DNA of 64,000 nucleotides from Rhodosorus marinus (taxonomy: Eukaryota; Rhodophyta; Stylonematophyceae; Stylonematales; Stylonemataceae): positions 434,001-498,000 of the forward strand of contig JAMWBK010000010.1 in assembly GCA_029953675.1 (NCBI GenBank), in the 5' to 3' direction. Below, one piece after another: positions 12,901 to 25,212 of this stretch. A program made the translations under genes and the position numbers. Numbering within the stretch: the stretch's first letter is position 1; every line of letters starts with the position of its first letter. The notes under the pieces are model-generated. The model was not told the DNA's origin. It worked only from the letters and a program-made list of their open reading frames with translations, and made no database searches.

Positions 12901-13024
12901 TTGCAAAAAACTTTTAACGTTTAGGAACCCGATGTTCGAGGATCGTCTCTCCTGCTCCGGAGTTCTTTCATGTGCGCGGGATGGTGGGGATGCGTATGCA
13001 GGGTTTCTTTAATCGGGCGAATAG

Positions 13025-13195
13025 CCGAAAAAAAGGGGTTTCAAAAGAGCTACCAGTGGAAGGGGCCAGTAGAGGGAGGGTTCTTGAGATCGCGATCCGA
13101 AAAACTGCCTCCTCTTTGGATGTCGAAGCTGGTTAGTTGTGGAAAGTGAATGCCCCTTCTAAATGAATATGAGTGGAACACGTTCTAAACAGACC
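13025..13195 (+). repeat. Dispersed direct repeat, copy 1
   Basis: Shares an ordered series of blocks with 15737-15918, including TAGTTGTGGAAAGTGAATG, CCCTTCTA and GTGGAACACGTTCTAA. Copies differ by substitutions and small gaps. No coding potential is seen. Confidence 0.6.
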
Positions 13196-14682
13196 TCCGC
13201 GATGAGGCCAGCTTCAACAACGGAACTTCTTCACGATCTCGTACGTCAGCGCGCCAGGGTCCTGTGATACTTGCAAACTTCGCCTCCAAGAAAACGCGTT
13301 TCTTCAGTGAGTTTTTCTTCACCTGTTGTTCCATTTTGTGCGCGGCGCTCATGTGTGTACTACGTGCGGCTCTCGCAAAATAAAACGAGATGGTCGTCTG
13401 GGCAAAGAAAAGCCGTGGGACATCACAAAGCCTGGCACGGTGCTGGACGGGCGATGTTTGAGACTAGCCATTTCTTGTCTCTGGTGATGCCCGATTATTC
13501 ATATGATAATTATAATATCAAATAAATACATAATATATATAATATAGTTGTAATAATTATCACTACCATCGTTTTCCTTGATCTTCCTAAATATATTTTC
13601 TTGGAATGTAAGTGACTGTGTGGGGTGACCTGAACGAGGTGGCTTCAGCTCTCTTGTTCGCCGCGTTCAAAAATTAGGTTGGGGTTTGGAGGGTATCTCC
13701 AATTTTACTACAAGCGAACAATTTTGAAAAACTTTTGTTTTCTACGAATAAATTATTAGCTACTCCTTCTTGTTGCTTTTTTTTTTTACTAGGGGGGGGT
13801 GGTGAGGACCATTTTTGGAGGTTTTTTTTTTCAAAAGTATCATGAGGAGGGTGAGAGGATACTATGAAATCGGAGTCTTTTGGGGCCGTTTGGTAAAAAA
13901 AGGAAGATGGAAATTTACAACCTTCGTTTACCACTTGATTTTGGCGTGCTTAATGTAGCTCGAATATGATAGGACAACGCTGGGACGATCACAAAACCTT
14001 GCGTTTTGGAAACTTGAGAGTTGTGTGGAGTGACCCCGAGACGGCCTCCCGGGGGTGGGGGGGGGAGGGGGAATTTCACTTTGTATATTGAACTATTTTT
14101 GTGCAAAATTGTGCAGAAAAGTGGTCGTGGAGCTTTCGGGCACGGAGAAGGGTGGGGAGGGGAAGGGAGGGGCTAAGCGTATGGCTGGAAATTGGTGTAA
14201 ACGACGGGGAGGTGGTTGGCTCTCGCGATGGGAAGAAAGCAGGGTTTCTTTTACTGGAAAACGGTCACACGCTTTTGTTTTTCGAATGATTTTGAATCGT
14301 CTGGAAGCGAATTCAAAACGTTGGGGACCGAAAATCGCGTCGTAGCGATAAGCTGCTAGGGGGAGGAAGGGGGAGGGGGAAGGCTGTGGCCAATGGGTTT
14401 TATGTACCATCTCATCATCGTCATCATGCGCTTAATCAGTTGGCCTGTCGAGTTGGTTAAGTCTCACAGGTATTTTATTTCTTGCTTTTGGGTCCCCGAT
14501 TCTTTTCAGCTCTGATGCGATGTCGGTTGCCATTTCATTCATCGTTCCTGCGAAGACTATGTCCAATTTCAGTTGTTTCTCGTTCGGGACGCGAATTTCT
14601 TATAGAACGTATTCCACTTAGAGCTAGCTGGTGGATACCTACAATTGAATTTCCCCTGTTTCTCCCTGCTTGTTCTTGTATT

Positions 14683-14833
14683 GGGCCATGTTTCGGTCGT
14701 GCTCAGAGCATATTTGATTGACAGGTCTGTGATCAAAAACGCGCCCCCCGTTCTCCGCTTCTCGTAGCGGGCCATGTTTCGGTCGAGCTCAAAGCATGTT
14801 TGATCGACAGCTCTAGTGATCAAAAACGCGCCT
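14683..14833 (+). repeat. Tandem duplication, 86-bp period
   Basis: Units begin GGGCCATGTTTCGGTCG at 14683 and 14769, and both end in a GATCAAAAACGCGCC block. The units have diverged by several substitutions. Confidence 0.75.
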
Positions 14834-15736
14834 CCTGCAAGGAACACGCAGTCCGCTGTCGAGGAGCCATCGCCGGCCTGTTTTTGCAAGGCCCAAGTCC
14901 AAAAATACTATTAGACAGCGGTAATAATTTCCGCATGTTGTCATGATCGGGGCAAGACCCTGCTAGTTGAGAGGATACTGGGATCAATGTTCTGATCTCA
15001 TCGAGTTTTATTGGCCGTTGTCCGACTTTCAAATCGCTACGACTTAAAATAGTCATTATTCAGACGAAGGAACGGCTCAACCCCTTTTGGAAAAAGCTCC
15101 CTACCTTCCACATACGCAGTGCGTGTTCTTCTGGAACGCGGTCCTTGCTGTCATACCCAAGCCACCGAGGAGAAGTCGTGCTAGGTCCAAGCTCACCCGA
15201 GGTACACGAAGGCACTGTAAAGGAGCCACCGTCAACTTGCTTTGCAAGGTCCAACAAAAGACGTGAGATTCAGCGTTTCGTTCTTGCGTTCGCCGCACTA
15301 CGCGGCTCTCTCCATAGAAGAAAAATTTTCGCTAGGAGGATTGGAAGGGATGGCGAGTTCTGGGGAGCATTCGCCTCAAGTGACAAGGGCGGGGACAGAA
15401 ATTTGGACTTCGCCAAGCAGATCAATACAACCGTTGGAAAGCGTTCACAGCAACAACGCTACAAAAAAAGGCAAGAATTTGACCGCTAAAAATGCAGAAC
15501 GAGAAGTGGAGGGGCGACCAAAAACAAATTCTTGATAATTTGGCGTAATGCTGGCGGGGAGAGCGAACCATATCCCGCTCTCTCATCAGTCTCGACTTGC
15601 TTTCCGAAGAACGTTTTGCGCGTGCGCTGTCCGAGTATGGCCTGTTTTTGGTGTGGCTTCTTTCTGCATGAATGTGTTTGCGGGATGTATGTATGCGGAG
15701 TTTACTTGGATCGGGCTCTTACTATGAGCGCATAAC

Positions 15737-15918
15737 TTAAAAAAGGCAGGGTTTCGAAATAGTTTGGTAACCCTGTGATTACAGTAGAGGTGGGGTTCTT
15801 CACTTTGCGAACCAAAACCTCTTGTTTGGATGCCGTCGCCAGCTAGTTGTGGAAAGTGAATGGCCCTTCTATACGAATCTAAAGTGGAAATCTTAAGTGG
15901 AACACGTTCTAAGCAGAT
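15737..15918 (+). repeat. Dispersed direct repeat, copy 2
   Basis: Partner of 13025-13195, about 2.7 kb away in the same orientation. This copy has a short extra segment around 15880 (AAGTGGAAATCTTAAGTGGA). Confidence 0.6.
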
Positions 15919-16957
15919 GAACGAGCTTTCAAATGCACTGCGACTGTCAACTAGCCGCTATTTCAGCGGGGTGGCCTCTTTCCGTGTGCCCTATGCTGTT
16001 CCTCTCCAAAGCAAGCACCCAGTTCAACGCAAATGAAGAAATTCAGGGCAAGGGATTCAATAATAGCAGTTTAGTCCCTTGGAGCAGCGCTCTAGATTCC
16101 GTGGCAGAAATGGCGCCTTCTGACTGTTTCCATTTTGGGTGTTTCTGTTCGCGACTAAAAGCACTGCGGAAGAGGTCGTCGGTGACGAGCTCAAGTGTCG
16201 GTTTTGGAGACTGTATCTCAACTAATGAGGCACACAATGTATCTCAAGAACTAGCTCAAAGTATTTCGAAGGTTCAATGACTAGTTCAAACCTCGCACGA
16301 CAGAGTCTGAGAGAACGAGAGCGGGCTTCGCTCTGGGCAATGCCAGTTTGGATGAGACTGACAGCGTTTGAAGCGAGATGATAGCACCAGCGCATCCAGG
16401 CGATTGGAAGATTTTTGCCGGAAGGTGCTCGGAGAAACTGTTCATGCGCTTTGATTCATTGTCGAATCACGCGGAATAGCGAAGGGATCGCAGCGTTCTT
16501 GTTCTAAGTCTTGCACTTGCTAGGTTCCAGTTAAGGATTGAGCTACGACCGATACTCTTATGAAATGAATCGGCTGGTCGTGAACGACCTTCTACGGTAC
16601 TGGAGCTCTGAGCGATTGTTCATCGTTATCAGAGGGAAGGCCTCGGATGAATAAGGTCCGACAGCGAATTTTCGGGCAATCATCTTGCCCAAGGTCCACC
16701 ACTCATACCGAAGCTTTTGGTTTGATGTTGACGAAAGTCAATAATACAGGAGGCAGATGTTGTGTCCAAAAAATTCCCGTGCATGGCTGCATTGAACCGT
16801 GCACTTAGTTCATCCCTCCTCGCACACCATTCCAAGACGGCCAGAAGGAGTTCAATTCCTGGAAATCTTTATTAATCATCTGTCAAACTTTTGCTATGTT
16901 CAGTTAAGCTCGCTCCGCAACCCTTCTTCCTGCCAAGGACAAGCAGGCGTCCGCATC

Positions 16958-17809
16958 TCAACTCAGGGTGTGTTTCGCAGCCGGAAGAAATGCCCCTGGT
17001 CCACGTGCAGTGCAGTAATCATCCGCAGGCATGACAAGCATAGAAAAAGGTACTGCAGGATATAACATCAACCCGTCCACGAGCACAGGGTTCTCACGGG
17101 GCCTGTACAAGGTGTGGTCCAAATCATGTTCACATACAATACCGTGCTCATTCAATCTGTATGTGGACATGCCGTCGAACACAACATCTGTGCTTTCCAT
17201 TGCCTAAGGAAGAAGATGGCAGTAAACCAGCTTAGATTTGGAGCTGCGAAAACATCCTATGGAGGAAGCAAATTATGGCGAGAGTTCTTACCACATCCGG
17301 CATGCGGAATTTTCCTGATACTCTCCATCGTATTCGAATCTCCAGAAGATCATCGATGAAGTACAAGCTTGTAACATCCATCTTCAGCTTTCTGAAAAGA
17401 AGATGGCCGTGAAACCTGTGTTACAAAGGCCGAAAAAGCTCAGCATGGGCGCCATGTTTGCCTTCGATTAAGGCCTCTTCGAAATTATTTACCTCAACAG
17501 CCAAAAGCACGTACTGTACGTGTCTTTTCCTTGCAACTTGAAGTTGTTCCCATCCCTCAGGATCACGTTGTCGGTGTATATATCAAGCGCTGGTGGTCGA
17601 TCAAAGATGTACAAGTAATCCTCCTCCAAAGTCTGCTTCACGTGTCCAACATTCGCATGAAAATCCCTCTCCAGTACCCCACTAGCAGGATCAACACGGT
17701 CACGGTCTAGCCTCATACACACCCTTCCAGGCTTGAACGGCCTCCGCTCAGACACCGCTCCATTCCTAAACCGCTTGAAACTTCCCGTAGACGACCCCAC
17801 AAACCCCAT
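16958..17809 (-). CDS. DUF2358 (NTF2-like) protein, probably plastid-targeted
   Basis: Three exons: 17809-17493, 17415-17292 and 17203-16958. Both introns (77 and 88 nt) have GT-AG ends and keep frame. The conserved DUF2358 core spans exon 1 and exon 2: VKQTLEEDYLYIFDRPPALD, IYTDNVILRDG, NNFKLQGKDTY, then FIDDLLEIRIRWRVSG. The remainder forms the closing strand of an NTF2/SnoaL-like barrel (DGMSTYRLNEHGIVCEHDLD). Family members are widespread in plants, algae and cyanobacteria and are of unknown function; the plant forms are plastid proteins. The first 45 residues are rich in Ser and Arg with few acids, fitting a transit peptide. The C-terminal 40 residues are not typical of the family and could extend through a further unseen exon. 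Confidence 0.75.
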
Positions 17810-18512
17810 TCTAACTACAATCCAGTACTCTTATCACATTACCCTCACCGCCCCGCCAAAACCCTCCCCAAGAACATCCTCGAGCAACATCACAAACACC
17901 ACCTCCTTCACCACTCCCCTCCTCCTCACTCTCCTATCGCTTACCTCCGCCTCAGAGTCAAAGTCACGTTTTATAGATATACTCCGATCCTCATTGTATT
18001 TTGCCAAACATCCCCCCCCCAACCCCACCCACCCAAAACCTCCACAATCTCGAACCATTCCCATCATCCAAAGAAACCTACTCCCAAACGCCCTCTTACA
18101 ACCGCCTCTGGAAATCAACCGCCTCCCGTAAAATCAGACGCTTCCACATTAAGAACCAAACACAAGAGATCTTCCGCCTCGCCGCCAGGATAAAGGGGTA
18201 CCCAAATCAAGGCCGTTCATGAAATATCTCGCATGTTGTTTCCAATGCATCTATAGGATTGGTCAGATTCTTGGACACACTGTCCTTTTGTATTTTTTTT
18301 GGATGAATTCATTTTCATGTACCTAATTATTCTTAGATTAGAAGACAAGGTTAATTTGGGTAGATATTTGACTAAATTTGGAACGCGGTTTATGGAAAGG
18401 ATTTGTACGGTTTTTCGTATATTTTGTGTACAGTAGTGATTTAACGCTGGGTGTTTGGCGTACTCCCTTTTTGGGGGGGTGAGCCTAACATCTTCCCAAC
18501 GACGCCAGATAG

Positions 18513-19321
18513 GAGTTCTTCGGAAAGAAGGAAAGGGGAAGTACGGCTCTCTACACTGACTGCAGCGGACTTCATCCGGTGAAGCGGAGCTCGCGCTACT
18601 TTTTACTGAAGATAGATGAACTGTTTGAACGTTTGAACGTCTGGGCGCAGTCAATGTGTTTCATTGAGTGGGATATCAAAATGTGGGTATCATCAGATTG
18701 GAGCAGAGGTCCCAAGACAGTTAGGGGCTACCCTTAACTGTGACTGCTTCACGGCTTCGCACTGGATTGTCTGTTCTGGATGGGTAGGATAACTCGAGCT
18801 GGACGATGCCGCTGGCTCCGTTAACTTCCTCGACTGCCGGCATCCCCCAATCCTCTGACGCATCGACGAGGACACGGTTGCACGTGGCGATGAAATTTGG
18901 TGAGACAATAGTAGAAGAGCTTGAGCTTACACGAAGTACTCTGGCGTATTCGTGCTAGCTCTCTAGGCCTTGACCGTCCTTCCTCTTTCTCTTCTCAGTC
19001 AACGCTCCTCTGACTTGGAGGACGTCAAGTCTGACAAGAAAGTCATCCACATTCACGAAAGGGCTTGGAAAACGTATAAAGGAAGAAGCTCATTATTCTC
19101 ATTTATAGAAGCTTCGTGAGCAGTCCAGTACGCGGTCGCTACGGTTCCCTCCAGTCAGCCGCACTGTAGGATTCGACTTTGGAAACGATCGCCAAACAAG
19201 GCACTATGATCAGTCCCGGCTCAACGCAAAAAGGCGCAGAAAGCGATGCGAGCTACACCTTTTTGTTGTAGTGTGTCCAGACGATGAAGCAGCTAGTCAC
19301 GTCCTATCGTATGCGCTCTGA
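18513..19321 (+). CDS. Probable multi-exon gene of unknown function (partial model)
   Basis: Not recognised as a family. On the plus strand, exon-like frames lie in series. One (about 18513-18686) follows a TAG acceptor and encodes YFLLKIDELFERLNVW. Another ends at 18899 (VARGDEIC) at a GTGAGA donor. It joins in frame to 18999-19115 (DLEDVKSDKKVIHIHERAW), which follows a pyrimidine-rich TTCTCTTCTCAG acceptor. That joins in frame to 19159-19321 (VGFDFGNDRQTRHY, then ELHLFVVVCPDDEAASH) and a TGA. The last intron would be only 43 nt. The link between the first and second pieces is unresolved, and the start lies upstream. An in-frame stop at about 18857 must be spliced out or the gene is broken. 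Confidence 0.35.
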
Positions 19322-20889
19322 AAGAGACCTAAAATCCCTTCCCTGTCCATGCAACTGGACTTCCCTGTCCCGGGCACAAGACGAATGCAATTCCAAAGAC
19401 CGACTACCAAAACGAGCACTCGATCTCACACATACTGAGATAGATATGTCCAGTCTGGGACATGGGACAAGAGTGTGGGACATTCTTCCAACAAGCATCT
19501 GGCCATGTGGCCGTTCTCAATTTGCCAGATCCAAGCTTCCCAACCCGGTCGAAAATAAATGCAAAAGTGAGCAAATCAAGATGAAGTTGATTGATTTTCT
19601 TCTTATAACGGATGCATGTCGAATCCGAAATCTTCTTAGACACTAATCTACCCCGGGGTTTCAAAAAGTAAACAACGCTTGTGTTTGTTCAAATAAATGG
19701 TAAATACAGATTGGAAATCGATGATCAAGGGGTAAAATCTGTACAAATTCGAGTCTGCCTGCCTTGCAAATACTTATGGTTGTCCTGATCCTCTGGAGAT
19801 CCGCAAATAATACGGAAGCAATGATTTGTACGGGGGGCTTCCGGAACAAAAAAAGGAGGTAATTTATTTCTAGGGGTTGAAGCCAAGTCTTCGCACAGTT
19901 CCTATAGTCGACTAATCAAATTTTTTGGAGTATTTGTAACTATTTCCTTCAAAGGCTCAACTCACATGGTGGGTTCGTTCCCGGCACCAGCATGACTTCG
20001 GTGTCCGATATTACAGGGGGTACGTGCTGACAAAGCAAATCTCCATGCCCGAAATTGATTGACCCACCCTTTTTCGAGGACCCTATTAGTACAGTCCACG
20101 ATTGCGCCACCCAGCCTCTACGAGGCCAAAATACAGAAAATCCATTAAAACATTTCTCACGATCCCATGCAATCAGAGGGGTAGCTTTCTTCCAACATTA
20201 AAGGCAGTTTGAATTTCTCCGTTTGAAAAAAAAAAAGGAGGCCCCTTTTTTCCTTACCATTAGCTCAGGTTTTCCGAACAAGGAAAACAAATTAAAAAAT
20301 ACACACCGCATTAGCTGGCTCAAAAACACCCCCCAAAGGCCAATGTTCTCAAGGAGATTTGTTTTATGATATAATTTCATAACTATGCATTTTTTTATAT
20401 GATTGGGCTATTTTGGACACTGTGCCCTTCCATTTTAAAATTTTGTTATGTGGAAAGTCTTTTCTAAAAAGCGGGAAAAATGAGGACATCGGTCTCTTGT
20501 CAGAAAAAACTAGAAATTTTGGAAAATAAAATTTACTTCGGGCGGGAGTGGGTGAGAGAGAGAGAGAGAGCGAGAGAGAGAAGGGGGTTGAGGGGAGATC
20601 TTAAGTTAAAGAGGAGAGAGAAGAGAGGGATTGGTGAGTGGCAAGAATTTTTGAGAAAGGGGGTGAGGGTAGAGAGGTTGTGTATGGTTTGTTTATGGAG
20701 GAGTGAGGTGGTGGGGTGGGAAAGAGGGAGGTGTGTTTAGCACCAGGAGGGGTTGCTTCCATTTTTGTTTTTGGATGTGATTTCGGCCCGCAGGGTGCTT
20801 GGGAGGAGACCTGAAGAGAAGCTCCGCTGGAGGCGGAGCTCATTTTTTCGTGGAGAGGAGGGTTGTGAAGGGTTCAGGATTTTGGGATC
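19322..20889. other. Intergenic, AT-rich
   Basis: No gene recognised. It contains a GA-rich microsatellite at about 20550-20585 and purine-rich DNA leading up to the pyrophosphatase start at 20890, probably its promoter and 5' untranslated region. Confidence 0.5.
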
Positions 20890-23800
20890 ATGAACGGCGA
20901 GGAGGGTGTGGTGAATGGTGGTCAGGTTCCCACGACCAATGGGAGGGTAAGTTTCAAGGGGAGACGAGATCTGGTTTCAGAGGGTTTGCTGTGTCTGACT
21001 GAGTAGGTTCCCTTTTTATTTTCTTGTGTTGGTAGGTGGTGAAGCCGCCCCTGATCGGGAGAGATGACAAGGATACCACCGCTTACAAGTATGATTTGGC
21101 ACCGGCGGATTTTCCACCTCCGCCGGAGCATGATGAAGCGGACTTTGAGGTTACCGTCCCGCCAGAGGATATAGGTGACAGTGCACATTATAGTATGTGG
21201 GTTTTTCTTTCGATGGTGTTTTTTTTCATCGCTTTCGTGGTCCTGTTAGTCTTGTCCGCGTTGGCTTGCAATACGCTTGACTGGTGTCAGCGTATAGACT
21301 ATAGTACGACTACACCTCTGTACGAGTTCCAGACGTTTCCATTCGTCAGTGAGTTGGGGCCCAAAATTGCTGTCTTGGCAGTAGCCCTCAGGGGCGATCC
21401 TCTCGGTATCGTTGTATAAAAACGAATGAGGTTTTACTCATTCGAAGTTTTCTTTCCCATCTCCGATCAGTTCCCACCGAGTGGATCCTCGGTGCCATGA
21501 CGGTTGGTGTTTTCGGGCTCTTCGTTGTCTCGTACTATGCATTGACGGTGATCAGTAGAGACTGTGGTACACCTCGAATGATTCAAATCGCGACGTATAT
21601 CAGGCAAGGATCTGAGAAATTCTTGGTCACTGAGTACACGTACCTGTTCGGCGCTGTTGCTGCGATTACGATCATTCTAGTTTTCATCAACACAGTCGAT
21701 GGAGTTGTCGAGTGGCGACTAGGAGTTTGCTATCTGATCGGAGCACTGCTGTCGGGAATTACGGGGTAAGTAGCGCTGCATGCAACCGAAAGTGCCTTGG
21801 CATGAAGTCTGACCCTTTCTTGATCCACTATTCCTCCTTCAGATACATTGGAATGTCAATCGCAACGCGAGGGAATGTGCGCACTACCGCAGCCTCTGAG
21901 CAGGGGCTATCTCTGGGGTTGAATGTTGCCTTCAGGAGTGGTGCTGTCATGGGACTGTCCGTTGTTTCTATTGGGCTCACGGGCCTTGGACTTTGCTATC
22001 TCGCGTTTGGAGATGTGCGAGCCCTAGCTGGATTCTCGGCCGGGGCCTCAACGATCGCGCTTTTTGCTCGTGTCGGAGGCGGTATTTACACGAAGGCAGC
22101 TGATGTGGGAGCTGATCTTGTAGGAAAGGTGGAAGCGTCCATTCCTGAGGATGATCCCAGAAATCCAGCCACTATTGCAGACAACGTTGGTGATAATGTC
22201 GGAGACGTCGCCGGAATGGGTGCAGATCTCTTTGAATCGTTTGTGGGCTCAATCATCGCCACCGCAATTCTTGGGGCTACGTTGCCATATTTCTACGAAA
22301 ACCCGTTCGCGATGTGTGTCTATCAGCATCTGAACATCGATCTCGCGTGCGGGTCCTCTGATCCACCGTTTAACACGTCGTTTGCGAACAGCATCTGCTC
22401 GACTGATGATTTTTACCTCAACTACCCATCTTTGGGCCGACTTGAGGGCCAGGGTTTGTTCATCCTGTTGCCGTTCGCGTTGGCAATGGTTGGAGTAGCC
22501 GCGAGCGCTTTGTGCACACAGAAGATCTTCTATTTTGGCGGTGAGGTCAAGGACAAAGCGAAGACGATGTCCAAGCTGCTTCAAGCCTTGAACATCAGCA
22601 TCTTCCTGGCAAGCTTCCTTATTTTCTGTGCTGCGTTTGGATTGACTTTCGGATTGTTCGGCGGCCCATCTGCATTCCTGGACAATTCAGGTTTTGGGTT
22701 TTCGAGCCTGCCGTATTATGCCATCCAGACGGGAGACAATATGTGTGAGCCGCGACTGGACAATCCCGATCTGCCGCTCGGGAGCTTCAGGATAGGATAC
22801 TACAGACCTACAGACGCCATCGGATTCCTCTTCCCGGTTCCGCTTGGAGTTTGGGCTAGATTGTTCGGTTGTATCGTAATTGGTCTGCTTCTCGGCATCT
22901 TCATTGGGGAAATTACCCAGTTTTTCACTTCCGGAAACAGCACGCCCACTCAGGGAATCGCTGCTTCTGGAGAGTACGGTGCTGGAGCGGTTGTTATTCA
23001 AGGACTTGGCGTTGGTATGGCTTCTGCTGTGCTCCCACTATTCCTTGTGTTCGGGTCTATTTTAGGCACGTACGCGTTGTTCAGTTCCTACGGAATTGGT
23101 CTAGCTGCTGTGGGTATGCTGAGCTCGTTGGGTATCACGATGGCAACAGATGCGTATGGACCAGTTGCAGATAACGCTGGAGGTATTGCAGAGATGGCGG
23201 AACTTCCGCCGCATGTTCGTGATACAACTGACGCCTTGGATGCGTTAGGAAATACGACTGCAGCCATTGGGAAGGGTTTCTCAAACGGTTCTGCCGTGCT
23301 TACTGCTTATGCGCTGCTGACTGCACTGATTCAGGATTCAGGCCTTATGCCTGGGCCGGTTTCGCTAGTGGCAGACCCACCAGGTTCGGAACCCGAGAAT
23401 TTCGTCTACTTTACGGACCCGATAAGTCTAGACGACGTGTATGTTATCACCAGTCTGTTGTTGGGAATTATGCTTCCTTTCCTGTTCGGAGCGCTTACCA
23501 TGCTGGCCGTGTCAAGTGCTGCCGAGGCCATGATTGTAGAAGTGAGAAGACAATTCCGCGAGGTTAAGGGTCTTCGAGAGGGTAAACCGGGGGTGAGACC
23601 TGAGCACGAAAAGTGCATCGCTATCTCAACCCAGTCTGCGCTGTGGGAAATGGTGTTACCAGGAATTATTGCAATCATGTCACCGCTCATCATCGGTTTC
23701 GGTTTCGGCCAGAGGGCACTTGTCGGCTTGCTTCTGGGGGCTATTGGATCTGGCTACATGCTAGGAATTATGATGTCGAATGCTGGTGGTGCTTGGGACA

Positions 23801-24454
23801 ATGCAAAGAAGCTTGTTGAATCTGGTTTCTTCGGCAAGGTGAACTCGAAGGGAAGCGAATGGCACAAGGCGACAGTAGCTGGAGACACTGTTGGAGATCC
23901 CTTCAAGGACACCTCAGGCCCATCCATGAACATTTTGATCAAGATGATGACCGTGTTTGGACTCGTGTTCGTACCCAAAATGACAGTTGGATTAGAGCAA
24001 GGTTGGATCGGTTTGGTATTGGGCGGAGCTACATTGCTGGTCGCAGCATTCTTTACGTATCTAAAAATTAGAAGCGGCGCAAGGCTCGCGAAGGAGGCGA
24101 GGAAAAAGACCACTGATGACGACGAGGGCGCACCGCTTGTGGCTCCTGATGCAGAGTCACCGTTCGTTGAAGCCGGGACGACCGTTCCCCTGTCACGGGT
24201 AAACCGCAAGTCAGCCCTGTATAGTGACAATGACGCTGGTGACGTCGTGAACCTCTCAGGTACGTACCATCTTCCAAGATGGCTTACGTGAACTTGAAGA
24301 TGGAAGGCGTAGTAGCCTCTTACCTCTCATTTGGTCTTTCCTATCTGTAGATGTCATGACTGGTACGAGGGAGGTTGTTGACGAGCTGGAAAATGCGGAT
24401 GACCTTGATGAAGCTCGTGGTGTTGGAGTCGATCCATCGAAGAAGGACGACTAG
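20890..24454 (+). CDS. Membrane H+-translocating inorganic pyrophosphatase, type I
   Basis: Five exons: 20890-20946, 21036-21405, 21471-21765, 21843-24259 and 24351-24454, with introns of 65-91 nt, giving about 1080 residues. It hydrolyses pyrophosphate and pumps protons into vacuoles or acidocalcisomes. Diagnostic motifs are present: DVGADLVGKVE (substrate loop), DNVGDNVGDVAGMGADLFES, DAYGPVADNAGGIAEMA, GGAWDNAKK and GDTVGDPFKDTSGPS. The sequence LGNTTAAIGKGF has Ala where K+-independent enzymes have Lys, so a K+-dependent type I enzyme is expected. At least 15 hydrophobic segments are visible. Plant type I enzymes have about 770 residues. The extra length here is a proline-rich N-terminus, enlarged loops with cysteines (for example around DLACGSSDPPFNTSF) and a hydrophilic tail of about 100 residues ending DPSKKDD. 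Confidence 0.92.
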
Positions 24455-25212
24455 GTGCCAGTTTTTTGGACGCCCAGTTCCTTTGTGTTCTCATTTGAAA
24501 AGTCATGTGAAGAAGCTTTGGAAATGTTCAACCGCGTGCAGTTGAGGAGTGAGGGCGAGGACGGATGTTTGGCGGTCCGTGGGCAACCCCATTTCGGGGT
24601 CGTTCCCTGTTTCCTTTACGAAAGCGTTGTCTGGTTTTGTGTTTTGCCCATTAGATTTTGCTCACCTAAGCAGAGGTGTGCATATGTTTGATGCAGTTTT
24701 CTGCTTTCAGATTGTCATGTAGGAAACAGCTCATGCTTTTTTTTTTGGTGTTAGTCGATGAGTAAAGAAGTTTTGGGTCCATCAGAGCTCTGGTACTGAG
24801 TCTACTCCACTCAGAAAGGTCATATTTGGCTTTGGCGCATGCCATCCAGATTGTATCCTACGGCACGCAGGCCCTCTTTGTTCTGGTTTTCTCGTTGGGA
24901 GAAGACACCCAGGTTCATTAGCTTCCCCCCGACTTGGGATTCGGGGCAGTGTCGAAGAGCTTGGCGCAGTGAGACTTGAGTGCGCTGTGTTGGACTCGGG
25001 CACAAGTGCACAGCTCAGGTCCGTTACTCAGTAAGAGTTTACATACTACGAGACAATCTTTACTTTGTAAAACCGGGCTTTCTTGACTAATTCATTTTTT
25101 CATACCCTGTGTGAGACCTTGTTCAAAGCCTCCAAATCAACAACATCGATCGACAGGAGCATCCGAGCTCCTTTTTGCAGAGAAATAGCTTGAAGTAGCT
25201 ATCGTACCTCTT
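24455..25212. other. Convergent intergenic region
   Basis: It lies between the 3' ends of the pyrophosphatase (plus) and heme oxygenase (minus) genes. No gene is recognised; it is likely 3' untranslated sequence. Confidence 0.5.

Larger units (their letters stand above)
9968..16957. other. Seven-kilobase gene-poor interval with repeats
   Basis: No gene is recognised. The first few hundred bases are the 5' flank of the zinc-finger gene. The rest is rich in homopolymer runs (for example C-runs near 10482 and 12455, a G-run near 14054) and AT stretches. It contains the dispersed repeat pair at 13025-13195 and 15737-15918 and the tandem pair at 14683-14833. Open frames at 14055-15500 on both strands have no recognisable domains and overlap each other. 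Confidence 0.5.

Noticed and set aside
18801-18860. MutS-like DCRHP motif (VNFLDCRHPPIL)
   Set aside because: Attractive because MutS homologues have a similar DARHP motif, but there is an immediate stop and no P-loop or other MutS motif nearby.
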